NCBI GenBank assembly: GCA_017446685.1
Contig: JAFSQI010000051.1
Location: 1-36,414, forward strand
DNA: 36,414 nucleotides
Direction of reading: 5' to 3'
Source: Butyrivibrio sp.
Lineage (GTDB): Bacteria; Bacillota; Clostridia; Lachnospirales; Lachnospiraceae
Positions 15,526 through 23,732 of this stretch are shown here, in pieces. How positions within the stretch are numbered: position 1 is the stretch's first letter; each line of letters opens with the position of its first letter. The position numbers and the translations under genes were made by a program. A model generated the notes under the pieces. The model saw nothing but the letters and a program-made list of their open reading frames with translations, was not told where the DNA came from and ran no database searches.

Positions 15526-16515
15526 ATGGGTAAGACAAAACAAAAGAAAATAACGGATTTTTTGATAAACAACGGTGTTATCATAGTTATGTTTATTCTT
15601 GTTATTTATACAGGAATAACAACTGATAACTTTATAACAAAAAATAATCTTTTAAATATTCTTATGAATATGAGCTCAAGACTTGTAATTGCTCTTGGTA
15701 TTGCAGGATGCGTTATTACAGCAGGATGTGATCTTTCAGCAGGACGTATGATTGGTTTTGCAGCATGTATTGCGGGAACTCTTTTACAGAAGGTTGATTA
15801 TTCAGGAAAGTTTTTCCCTGGTATGGAGCCTTTAAACATCTTTGTAGTTCTTGCAATTGTAATGGCTATTACAGGAGCTTTTGGTGCTGTAACCGGATTC
15901 TTTATTGCTTTCCTTCATGTCCCTCCATTCATTGCGACACTTGCCATGATGGAAATTGTGTATGGTCTTGCTCTTATTTACACAGGCGCAACACCTCTTG
16001 GCGGTTATACACCTGAATACACAAACATTGCAACAGGAAAGTTCCTTGGACTTAGTTATCTTATCTGGATTGCAATTATTGTTGCGGCTATCACATGGTT
16101 TATCTTCAATATGACAAGACATGGTAAATACATGTATGCCATCGGCGGAAACCCACAGGCTGCAGAGGTTGCAGGTGTTCCTGTTAAGACAACAATGATC
16201 CTTATCTACATGAAGGCAGCTATGATGTATGGACTTGCAGGTTTCATGCTTGGAGCAAAGGCCGGCGGAGCTTCCGTAAACCTTGGATATGGTTATGAGA
16301 TGGAAGCGATTGCAGCTTGTACAATCGGTGGTGTATCAGTTACAGGTGGTCGTGGTAAGGTTTCAAGTGCAATCATCGGTGTTGCGGTATTTGAGCTTTT
16401 GAAAGCTGCACTTCAGTACCTCGGAGTAAATGCAAATGCTCAGTACATTGCTATCGGTATTGTTATCTTCGTGGCTATTTCACTTGATATTCGTAAGTAT
16501 GTAGCTAAGAAGTAA
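15526..16515 (+). CDS. mglC: Sugar ABC transporter permease
   Basis: This is the 329-aa integral membrane permease of the Mgl importer (BPD_transp_2 family, RbsC/MglC group). Around eight to ten hydrophobic helices are visible, with the family's conserved stretches ITAGCDLSAGRMIGF, FVPPFIATLAMM-like LHVPPFIATLAMM, YAIGGNPQAAEVAGV and EAIAACTIGGVSVTGGRGKV. The start at 15526 has AGAGGAG about 7 bases upstream. It is the last gene before a strong terminator, closing the importer operon. Confidence 0.95.
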   Translation: MGKTKQKKITDFLINNGVIIVMFILVIYTGITTDNFITKNNLLNILMNMSSRLVIALGIAGCVITAGCDLSAGRMIGFAACIAGTLLQKVDYSGKFFPGMEPLNIFVVLAIVMAITGAFGAVTGFFIAFLHVPPFIATLAMMEIVYGLALIYTGATPLGGYTPEYTNIATGKFLGLSYLIWIAIIVAAITWFIFNMTRHGKYMYAIGGNPQAAEVAGVPVKTTMILIYMKAAMMYGLAGFMLGAKAGGASVNLGYGYEMEAIAACTIGGVSVTGGRGKVSSAIIGVAVFELLKAALQYLGVNANAQYIAIGIVIFVAISLDIRKYVAKK

Positions 16516-16538
16516 TTAAATAATTACGATATTGCGGG

Positions 16539-16585
16539 GGTGTGGCGCATATACTTAATATGCACCACACCTTTATTACTTTTTT
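16539..16585 (+). terminator. Terminator closing the mglBAC operon
   Basis: GGTGTGG (16539-16545) pairs with CCACACC (16565-16571), and inside one mismatch GCATAT pairs with ATATGC, giving a 13-bp stem with a 5-base loop. TTTATTACTTTTTTT follows. It separates the importer from the sensory genes. Confidence 0.85.
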
Positions 16586-16630
16586 TGCAATTGAGAACTG
16601 GATATTTAAGCGGTTTAAAGCGGAGGAGAT

Positions 16631-16945
16631 ATGGATTTAAATTTTGTTTTGCAGCAATCAGGAATTGAATTTATAGTTTGCGCAATTTGTCTGTTTTACG
16701 GTATTAGATTGGTTATAAGCAAAGATATAGGTATAATAATAAAAGATGAAGAGGAAAAGAGAAAAATAAGAAGGCAAACGGAGTATGCTTTTTATGCAGG
16801 CGCTATTATTCTGATTCTTGGCCTGGCTACTCTTATTATGGGAATACTTGCCTTGTTTAATTCTGTTGCTGCCTTTGTGGAAATCATAATAGCGGTAATC
16901 GCAGTTGGAATCATGTGGAAATTTGTCCATGAAAAATATAGCTGA
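16631..16945 (+). CDS. Small membrane protein of unknown function, first gene of the sensory operon
   Basis: This 104-aa protein has three predicted membrane helices: about residues 10-28 (GIEFIVCAICLFYGIRLVI), 50-72 (YAFYAGAIILILGLATLIMG) and 76-97. A charged cytoplasmic loop of Lys/Glu/Arg (about 33-48) lies between the first two. I do not recognise a family. GGAGGAGAT precedes the ATG closely. It lies 14 bases before the YesN regulator gene and is separated from mglC by a terminator, so it belongs with the two-component genes. It could be an accessory subunit of the sensor, but that is guesswork from position. Confidence 0.75.
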   Translation: MDLNFVLQQSGIEFIVCAICLFYGIRLVISKDIGIIIKDEEEKRKIRRQTEYAFYAGAIILILGLATLIMGILALFNSVAAFVEIIIAVIAVGIMWKFVHEKYS

Positions 16946-16959
16946 CAGGTTGGTAAATA

Positions 16960-18552
16960 ATGAACGTTTATAAAGTAATGCTTGTTGATGACGAAGAAAA
17001 TGTGGCAAGAGCTATTTTAAAAAAGATAGAGTGGGAAGCAATCGGCTTTGAGGTTCCGAAATACGCACGTAACGGGATTGAGGCTCTTGAACTTGCTGAG
17101 AGTCTTAAGCCTGATGTCGTGATGACAGACATAAAAATGCCATATATGGATGGTATGGAGCTTGCAAGAAACCTAAGGAAACTTTATCCAAACATTCGAA
17201 TAATCTTTTTTTCAGGATTTGATGAATTTGAATATGCAAAAGAAGCAATTCGTCTTGAGGCCGAGGAATATATCTTAAAGCCTATCGATTCAAATGAACT
17301 TAAGAATATATTTGAGAAGGTTCATGGACAGCTTGATAAAGAGACAGAAGAGAGATTGAGCACAGCAAAGCTTGAAAAATACTATACAGAGAGTCTTCCG
17401 CTTTTACAGGAGGATTTTTTGACAGCTCTTATTGAGGGCAGAATACCGGGAGAGAAAATAGATAAGCTTATCGAGGACTATCGGATTGACCTTCCGGGGC
17501 CATATTATGTGTGTGCAATTGTGCATACCAGTTCTAACAATATCCCTGATGGGATGAATCCGCTTCTTTTAAAAATTGCGGTAAAAAGACTTATTGAAGA
17601 AAGAATTGACGATAGGTGGAAGGTCAGGACTCTTTCTTATGCAGAAAATACAGTAATGATAGCATGTCTTTCTGATGAAAAGAAGATTGCGTCATTTACT
17701 GATGAATGTGACAGATTGTGCAGACTTTCAGAGAGTATATTGAAGGCAGGAGTTACTATTGGAATAGGAAACGTCTGCAAAAATATGGAAGAAATCAGCA
17801 AATCTTACAGCGGTGGACGAGATGCCGTATCCTACAGAGCCCTGTACGGAAGCTGTAAGGCAATCAATATAGAAGAAATTGTTCCTCAGGAAGATGACGA
17901 TTATTATGGAGACAATTCCGAGGGACTTTACGATATATTCAAAAAAGTAAAGATGTCGGATGAGGCTGCTATACGCCTTTCAATAGAAGAATATATGAAA
18001 AAAACATCCGATAAACACAGCTCTATACAAAATTACAGATTTTATGTGATGGAGCTTGTGAGTGATATATATAAATTTGCCAAAAACAATCAGCTTGATA
18101 CCACTGAAATTTTTGACAAAGATGAAGATTTATATTCCAAGCTCAGAATCATGGAAGCGGGAGAGCTTTCAAAATGGATTGAGCAGGTTTGTATCCGCAT
18201 GCATGTGATGATCGGTTCAAAGAGAAATGACAGCACCAGGTCTTTTGTTGCAAAGGCTAAAGACTATGTTACCGAGCATTATGCGGATCAGGAACTTACA
18301 GTTGATTACATTTGCAATCATCTTGGGGTAAGTTCAGCATATTTTTCAACTATATTTAAAAAAGAGACAGGCACAACTTTTGTAACTTATCTTACTGATT
18401 ATCGTATGGACAGAGCAAAGCATCTGCTTGTTGAAACGGACGATAAAACATATATTATTGCGGAAAAGGTCGGTTATTCAGATCCTAATTATTTCAGTTA
18501 TGTCTTTAAAAAGCAGTTTGGGGTGTCACCATCTAAGTTTAAAGGGGTATGA
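16960..18552 (+). CDS. YesN-type response regulator (receiver + AraC HTH)
   Basis: This is a 530-aa cytoplasmic transcription factor. The N-terminal receiver (about 1-125) shows the D10-D11 acidic pair, phospho-acceptor D57 in VVMTDIKMPYMDG, and YILKPID. A long middle region (about 140-410) has no clear motif, as in other YesN proteins. The last ~100 residues carry the AraC-type double helix-turn-helix (VDYICNHLGVSSAYFSTIFK; IAEKVGYSDPNYFSYVFKK). It overlaps the kinase start by 4 bases, indicating translational coupling. The most likely target is the mglBAC promoter just upstream, an inference from gene order and from known YesMN-controlled sugar importers. Confidence 0.93.
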   Translation: MNVYKVMLVDDEENVARAILKKIEWEAIGFEVPKYARNGIEALELAESLKPDVVMTDIKMPYMDGMELARNLRKLYPNIRIIFFSGFDEFEYAKEAIRLEAEEYILKPIDSNELKNIFEKVHGQLDKETEERLSTAKLEKYYTESLPLLQEDFLTALIEGRIPGEKIDKLIEDYRIDLPGPYYVCAIVHTSSNNIPDGMNPLLLKIAVKRLIEERIDDRWKVRTLSYAENTVMIACLSDEKKIASFTDECDRLCRLSESILKAGVTIGIGNVCKNMEEISKSYSGGRDAVSYRALYGSCKAINIEEIVPQEDDDYYGDNSEGLYDIFKKVKMSDEAAIRLSIEEYMKKTSDKHSSIQNYRFYVMELVSDIYKFAKNNQLDTTEIFDKDEDLYSKLRIMEAGELSKWIEQVCIRMHVMIGSKRNDSTRSFVAKAKDYVTEHYADQELTVDYICNHLGVSSAYFSTIFKKETGTTFVTYLTDYRMDRAKHLLVETDDKTYIIAEKVGYSDPNYFSYVFKKQFGVSPSKFKGV

Positions 18553-20342
18553 GAGTGAGCATTTTTAAAAAATCTGCACCAAGAAGCATTCAGGTAACGG
18601 TTTCTATATCATTTTCAATCGTTGCCGTTATTTGCATGCTTGCGATGGGGATAGTTCTATACCAGAGATTTGCGCTTCGCTCTGAGGCTTCTATGACGGA
18701 GAGTGCAGGTCTTTTGCTCGAGCAGACTACACGTAACCTTGAAGATTACCTTCGCAGTATGAGGCGAATGTCTGATGCCATGTACTATGATGTCATCAAG
18801 GAAACCGATATTTCCGCTGACAGCATTGATACACAGATGAACCTGATCTATGAAGCGTACAAGGATAATCTTGTGAGTATTGCTCTTTACGATGAACAGG
18901 GAAATCTGCTATCTGCAGCTCCTGTCGGTGTAGAAAAAGATGGAATCGATGTAACGACACAGATTTGGCATAAAAATGCTCTTGATAAGCCTGAAAATCT
19001 TCATTTTTCCCTTCCGCATGTTCAGAATATTTTTGTTGATAATCCTGCATTCAGGTATTATTGGGTTATTTCGCTAAGCAGAGCCACCGATTTGAATAAG
19101 GGTGGAGTTCCTGAAAGGGGCGTGCTTTTGGTTGATATGGATTATTCCAGTATTGAGCAGATGCTGAGGGCTGTAAACGAGGCCAATTCACATCAGTACG
19201 TGTATCTTGCGGATCAATACGGAAATATTATCTATCATCCCAAAAATATGCAGATCAGCGCAGGACTATACAGTGAAAACAACGCAAGTATTTCTTTATA
19301 TGATGACGGAAGTCACAAGGAATCTTTTAACGGTGAAAAGAGAATAGTAACAGTTGATACGATAAGTTATACCGGGTGGAAGCTTGTAAGCGTGATTCCG
19401 ATGGGAAACTATTATGTCGGTATGAACAACCTGCGGTATTACGTGATCATGGTGGTTTCCACAACCCTTCTTGCTATGCTGTTTTTAAACAGATTTGTTT
19501 CCATGAGAGTGACAAAACCGCTGCGAAAGCTTAACGATTCAATAAGAGATATTGAGATGGGAAAAAATGACCCGGATATCTATATAGGAGGCCCTCTTGA
19601 GGTAGAACATCTTGGCAGGACACTCAGAAGCAGTATAACTAGGATTAATGAGCTCATGGATGAAGTAGTTGAAACTCAGGAGGAAAAGAGAAAAACAGAG
19701 CTTGATGCGCTGCAGTCACAGATAAATCCGCATTTTTTGTATAACACTTTGGATTCAATTGTGTGGATGATAGAGGATGAGAAGTACAGTGATGCCGTGT
19801 TTATGATAACAGAGCTGGCGAGCTTGTTCAGAGTCAGTCTTTCAAAGGGAAAAACAATCATTTCAATTGAGGATGAAATAAGGCATGCAAGAAATTATAT
19901 GAATATTCAGAAGGTGCGTTTTAAGGACGCATTTGAAGCGGATTTTGATATTGATGAAAAAATTCTTGGTATGTGTACGGTAAAGCTTGTTGTTCAGCCA
20001 ATTCTTGAAAATGCCATTTATTACGGCGTGAAGGATATGGAGGATGGCTTAATAAAGGTAAAAGGTTATATTGGCGATGACGGCGACATTTATATAGAAG
20101 TCAGCGATAACGGATTTGGAATGAATGAAAAACAGACGGAGCTTCTTTTGACAGATGATACGAGAGTGAGGAAAAAAGGCTCCGGTGTGGGACTGATAAA
20201 TGTGCACAGGAGAATACAGCTTAGGTTTGGCGCGCAGTACGGGCTTTACATAGAAAGCGAGCCGGATGAAGGAACGATGGTCAGAATCCATATGCCTGCA
20301 GTTGAGTTTACTGAAGAGAATCGTAGAAAATTCGAGAAATGA
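18549..20342 (+). CDS. YesM-type sensor histidine kinase
   Basis: This membrane sensor kinase has 597 aa. TM1 (about 15-36) is followed by an extracellular Cache-like domain (about 40-290), TM2 (YYVIMVVSTTLLAMLFL), a HAMP linker and a coiled coil. The His_kinase domain has QSQINPHFLYN with H395, and the HATPase domain has VQPILENAIYYGV, SDNGFGM and GSGVGLINVHRR. It is the cognate partner of the preceding regulator. The start is debatable: ATG 18549 overlaps the regulator stop but leaves only 1 base after AAAGGGG, whereas GTG 18555 has an ideal 7-base spacer. Both give essentially the same protein. The next gene starts one base after the stop. Confidence 0.93.
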   Translation: MRVSIFKKSAPRSIQVTVSISFSIVAVICMLAMGIVLYQRFALRSEASMTESAGLLLEQTTRNLEDYLRSMRRMSDAMYYDVIKETDISADSIDTQMNLIYEAYKDNLVSIALYDEQGNLLSAAPVGVEKDGIDVTTQIWHKNALDKPENLHFSLPHVQNIFVDNPAFRYYWVISLSRATDLNKGGVPERGVLLVDMDYSSIEQMLRAVNEANSHQYVYLADQYGNIIYHPKNMQISAGLYSENNASISLYDDGSHKESFNGEKRIVTVDTISYTGWKLVSVIPMGNYYVGMNNLRYYVIMVVSTTLLAMLFLNRFVSMRVTKPLRKLNDSIRDIEMGKNDPDIYIGGPLEVEHLGRTLRSSITRINELMDEVVETQEEKRKTELDALQSQINPHFLYNTLDSIVWMIEDEKYSDAVFMITELASLFRVSLSKGKTIISIEDEIRHARNYMNIQKVRFKDAFEADFDIDEKILGMCTVKLVVQPILENAIYYGVKDMEDGLIKVKGYIGDDGDIYIEVSDNGFGMNEKQTELLLTDDTRVRKKGSGVGLINVHRRIQLRFGAQYGLYIESEPDEGTMVRIHMPAVEFTEENRRKFEK

Positions 20343-20343
20343 T

Positions 20344-21327
20344 ATGAAAATAAAAAAGAAAAATCTTTTTATCCTAACATTATCTGTTTTACTTGTAGTC
20401 CTGATCACTATATCGGGATTTGCAGTTGTGCTTAGCGGAATGGAGAGAGATCCATACAATATTTCCGTAATTGTGAGCGAAAGTCAGGACAGCAGATGGA
20501 ATATGTTTTTTGCCGGAATTGAGCAGGCTTCCCAGGACTACAAGGTTAAGATAAATACAGTATCTGTGCCTGTGAGTATTGCGATGAATGATGAATTTGT
20601 GCTTATAAATGATGAAGTAAATGGTGGTGCAGACGGGATGATTGTTGAGTTCAGCAATTGCATAGGTACAAGTGATTTTATCGGGCAGCTTAGCACTCAG
20701 ACAGTGCTTGAGCTTGTGGAGACAAGAGCTGATGCAGATGTGGACGTAGAGGGAAAATATGCTTTTATAGGTGCAGATGACAATGAGCTTGGCGCAGCAC
20801 TTGCCAATGAAATAAGGCTAAAATTCGGGAATTCTTTATCCGGGAAAAAAATAGGCATAATAACAGGAAGTCAGAAGCAATACTCGACAATGATGCGAAG
20901 AGAAGGCTTTATGAGCGCAATTGAGACAACAGGCGCGTCTATCGTCTGGGAAATATCTGGAATTTATAATGCAGAAGAGCTTATTATGTACAAGCAAAGG
21001 AGCGAAAATGCAGATATTGTAGTTGCGTTTACTGACAGCGGGCTTGAGAAAATTAGTGAGTTCGCATCCAAATATAGTGATGATGTGTATATTGTCGGCG
21101 TAGGGACTTCAATACAAAATGTAAGCTTCGTTGATGACGGAGTAATCGGAAGTATGGTGGTTCCAAATGAATACTATATGGGGTATCGAAGTGTTGCAGC
21201 CATTTGTGAAAAGCTGGAAAACAAGCTTTCACCGATGTCGGATGAGATTGTGTCTTACAAGATAGTCAATAAAGAGAATCTTTTTGATGAAGCTAATCAG
21301 AGGATGCTGTTTCCTGTTATAGAGTAG
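20344..21327 (+). CDS. Membrane-anchored periplasmic-binding protein, putative sugar co-sensor
   Basis: The 327-aa protein has a basic N terminus and one hydrophobic segment (about 6-30: LFILTLSVLLVVLITISGFA) with no lipobox, so it is probably held in the membrane by a signal anchor. The rest is a type 1 periplasmic-binding fold (Peripla_BP_4): ISVIVSESQDSRWNMFFAGI, YAFIGADDNELGAALANEI, KKIGIITGS and a late VYIVGVGTS. It lacks the calcium loop of MglB. The upstream frame is open, but ATG 20344, one base after the kinase stop, is the natural coupled start. A binding protein encoded with a YesM/LytS kinase is known for xylose sensing in Clostridium beijerinckii (XylFII-LytS-YesN), so a co-receptor role is likely. 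Confidence 0.85.
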   Translation: MKIKKKNLFILTLSVLLVVLITISGFAVVLSGMERDPYNISVIVSESQDSRWNMFFAGIEQASQDYKVKINTVSVPVSIAMNDEFVLINDEVNGGADGMIVEFSNCIGTSDFIGQLSTQTVLELVETRADADVDVEGKYAFIGADDNELGAALANEIRLKFGNSLSGKKIGIITGSQKQYSTMMRREGFMSAIETTGASIVWEISGIYNAEELIMYKQRSENADIVVAFTDSGLEKISEFASKYSDDVYIVGVGTSIQNVSFVDDGVIGSMVVPNEYYMGYRSVAAICEKLENKLSPMSDEIVSYKIVNKENLFDEANQRMLFPVIE

Positions 21328-21361
21328 GATTAGTGACATTGCTTTTTGCAAGGAGGAAATG

Positions 21362-22390
21362 ATGAAAAAGGTATTGGTGACGGTTGTGATTGTCACAGCT
21401 TTGGCAATAGTTTTTTTGTTTGGGTGTAAGAATAGCAGCAAAGTGGCTGAAGATAAGAAGATCAAGATTGGGATTACTGTCTATGATCAGTATGATACCT
21501 ACGTTTCTGAGCTGGTAAAGTGCTTTGAAGATATTGCAAAGGATGAGCTTGACTTAGTAATCTACAATGCTTCACAGTCGCAGCAGACACAGAATACCCA
21601 GGTTCAGAAGATGATAGATGACGGATGCTCAGTTATCTGCGTAAATCTTGTGGATAGAACTGATCCGTCTGCGGTTATTGACAAGGCGAGAAAGAATAAT
21701 GTGCCAATAATCTTCTTTAATCGTGAACTTGTATCAGGGGATATCGGCAGGTGGAACAAGCTTTTTTACGTCGGAGCGGATGCGGTTCAGTCGGGGACAA
21801 TGCAGGGCGAGATGGCGGCAATGAGCTGTATTACCGACAAGAGTATCGACAAAAACGGCGACGGAATGATACAGTTTGTCATGTTAGAAGGTGAAGCCGG
21901 GCATCAGGATTCTATAGTAAGATCTGAAAATTCGGTAAATGCTCTGATTGAAGCGGGAATAGTGCTTGATAGAGTTGGATATGCCATAGCAAACTGGAAC
22001 AGGGCACAGGCTCAGACCAAGATGGCACAGTTTCTTGAAAATTATCCCGGTGAAATCGAACTTGTTCTTGCAAATAATGATGACATGGCACTTGGAGCCA
22101 TAGATGCGTATGACGCGGCAGAAATAATCGGAAGTGACAGACCGATCATTCTTGGAGTTGACGGAACAGACGAAGGACTTAAGGCTGTAAGAGACGATAA
22201 GATGATAGGAACTGTCTATAATGACAAAGAGGGGCAGGCAAGGGCGATGTTCAGGCTTGCCAAAGTCCTTGCCTTGGGAGGCGATATCAGTGAACTTTCT
22301 GAGGAATTTACTGTTGAGGATGGTAAATATATAAGGCTTCCTTATGCAAAAGTTACAGCGGGAAATGTAAATAAATTCATGAAAAAGTGA
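21362..22390 (+). CDS. Second MglB-like galactose-binding lipoprotein
   Basis: This 342-aa lipoprotein has a signal ending FGC with C22 and a galactose/glucose-binding protein fold. It shows the calcium loop DKNGDGMIQ, then GH181QD183 and R187, which correspond to E. coli MglB His152, Asp154 and Arg158 and are all kept. AIANWNRAQAQT, ANNDDMALGAI, GVDGTDEGL and GTVYNDK also follow the family. It is therefore a more canonical galactose binder than the mglB product upstream. ATG 21362 is preferred over 21359 because AGGAGG ends 5 bases before it. It is last in the sensory operon, so it may feed the kinase, give the importer a second specificity, or both. Confidence 0.88.
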   Translation: MKKVLVTVVIVTALAIVFLFGCKNSSKVAEDKKIKIGITVYDQYDTYVSELVKCFEDIAKDELDLVIYNASQSQQTQNTQVQKMIDDGCSVICVNLVDRTDPSAVIDKARKNNVPIIFFNRELVSGDIGRWNKLFYVGADAVQSGTMQGEMAAMSCITDKSIDKNGDGMIQFVMLEGEAGHQDSIVRSENSVNALIEAGIVLDRVGYAIANWNRAQAQTKMAQFLENYPGEIELVLANNDDMALGAIDAYDAAEIIGSDRPIILGVDGTDEGLKAVRDDKMIGTVYNDKEGQARAMFRLAKVLALGGDISELSEEFTVEDGKYIRLPYAKVTAGNVNKFMKK

Positions 22391-22405
22391 TAAATTCAAA
22401 TGGGA

Positions 22406-23422
22406 TTAAGACATTGTTTTCTCAATCACAAGTGCTAAAAGTGCGCCGAAAAGAGCCATGAAGAATGCATCAAAGTTTGTGATCAGATACTGAAGAAATC
22501 CTTGCAAAACATCTATACCTTCAAGCTTTGCTGCGCTAGGCTTTCCGCTTACTATAAGGTTGGCGGAGTCTGAGCTGTATTCATAGGAGGTATTTAGATT
22601 GTCGCCTTCTATTCTTATAAGTTGATTTCCGCAGAAAAAACTGCTCTGAGATGCGCCGGAAGTGCAATAAATAGAGGCATCGTCATTACTGAAATATCCT
22701 GATATTTTGTTGATTTTTCCATTAAAATATAGATCATCTTCCGGATTCATGAGACTAAAATTCACATCGGAAATATTTTCGAGGGAAAATTCACACACAT
22801 CATGTAAATAAATATCTGCACCTAAGTCGCTTAGAATCTCGTCTTTTAGCTTAATAACCGTATTTTCATTGGCAGCTAATGCATCGCCAAATCCAACATA
22901 CACTTTTCCTAAAGAGCTAAATCCCTGCATATTGACATCCAAAATTCTGGATGTGATATTTTCTGACTCGTTTCGAGTGTCAAAATCAGTCTCTACAATG
23001 CGGTCTGCATAATTAATCTCAAGTTTATCAAGGAAAGTTGCGTCATTTCCGGATGTGGAGGAAATAAACTGGATTATCGGATTGCTGATTGCGCCTGCGA
23101 AAGCTACTCCATCTTCAGAAGACGAATTACCGTTAAATTCTATAATAAATTCGTAGGGCTCTGCATGGTAGGTTTTCCCATCAATATCAAAAGTAATAGC
23201 ACTCTCATTAGTCATTATTCCTTCATATGCATAGAGGGCATAAGTCTGGAAGTCCACGCCACCACTAAAGTTTTCCAAAACAATATTCTGAGGCTTACCT
23301 TGAACAATAACGGAAGTGTTATTTTTCTTTATCAGATACAAAGCTGCAATAACAGCAAAAGCAATTACAAATAGACCAAGAAGTACATAATATATTTTTT
23401 TTTCAAGTTTTTTTTCTTTCAT
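22406..23422 (-). CDS. Unknown protein with N- and C-terminal membrane segments
   Basis: I do not recognise this 338-aa protein. A lysine-rich N terminus precedes one membrane helix (about 10-30: YVLLGLFVIAFAVIAALYLI). A polar Ser/Asn/Asp-rich region of about 270 residues with three cysteines probably faces outside. A second helix lies at the extreme C terminus (FFMALFGALLALVIEK). The start is ATG 23422 with GGGGGAA 5 bases upstream; the frame is open further to 23458. It converges on the second MglB gene with a 15-base gap and is divergent from the GH115-like gene. Double anchoring of an extracellular domain suggests an envelope role, but no function can be assigned. Confidence 0.72.
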   Translation of the reverse strand: MKEKKLEKKIYYVLLGLFVIAFAVIAALYLIKKNNTSVIVQGKPQNIVLENFSGGVDFQTYALYAYEGIMTNESAITFDIDGKTYHAEPYEFIIEFNGNSSSEDGVAFAGAISNPIIQFISSTSGNDATFLDKLEINYADRIVETDFDTRNESENITSRILDVNMQGFSSLGKVYVGFGDALAANENTVIKLKDEILSDLGADIYLHDVCEFSLENISDVNFSLMNPEDDLYFNGKINKISGYFSNDDASIYCTSGASQSSFFCGNQLIRIEGDNLNTSYEYSSDSANLIVSGKPSAAKLEGIDVLQGFLQYLITNFDAFFMALFGALLALVIEKTMS

Positions 23423-23472
23423 GTATTCCCCCATACAAACTGATGAACTCGAATTCAAAAAACAGAATCATA

Positions 23473-23546
23473 GTTTCTGTTCACTCGCAAAAATCTCGCT
23501 CCAGTAACTAATACATCGTTCGCGAATTGCAAGTTTTAACAGTAAC
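23473..23546 (+). repeat. Intergenic inverted-repeat element, copy B
   Basis: GTTTCTGTT (23473-23481) is complementary, with one mismatch, to AACAGTAAC (23538-23546), bounding a 74-base unit. From the left arm inward, 28 of 35 bases match copy A at 12360, including ACTCGCA, CTCGCT and CAGTAA. The interior hairpin of copy A is decayed here. The right halves align poorly apart from the terminal arm. Confidence 0.55.
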
Positions 23547-23586
23547 GAATCATACACGTACATAATAACATATCTTGAATATCGAC

Positions 23587-23636
23587 AAGGTGAAAAATTT
23601 AAATGGTCGCAAAGAATAATAAAAAGGTGAAAAATT
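23587..23636. repeat. 13-bp direct repeat upstream of the GH115-like gene
   Basis: AAGGTGAAAAATT occurs exactly at 23587-23599 and 23624-23636, a 37-base period. It lies 45-95 bases upstream of the -35 box predicted for the GH115-like gene. It could be a pair of activator sites; no regulator is assigned. Confidence 0.4.
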
Positions 23637-23679
23637 GAATGATTTATGTATGCCGGTAATGATAGGATAAAGAAAAATG

Positions 23680-23709
23680 TTGTTATCGGAGTAAGGTAAC
23701 AGCTATAAG
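23680..23709 (+). promoter_or_regulatory. Probable promoter of the GH115-like gene
   Basis: TTGTTA (23680-23685) and TATAAG (23704-23709) are separated by 18 bases. The transcript would start near 23716, giving a short leader that carries GAGGAG at 23721-23726. Confidence 0.45.
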
Positions 23710-23732
23710 TGTTGTTGGGGGAGGAGCTGCAA

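Larger units (their letters stand above)
23423..23732. other. Divergent intergenic region with repeat copy B
   Basis: These 310 bases hold inverted-repeat element B (23473-23546), a 13-base exact direct repeat (23587-23599 and 23624-23636) and a promoter for the GH115-like gene (23680-23709). The remainder is AT-rich and I see no other gene or RNA in it. Confidence 0.6.

Noticed and set aside
21884-22399. A 171-codon open frame opposite the second MglB-like gene
   Set aside because: Shadow of a real gene; no start signals and composition follows the antisense codons.
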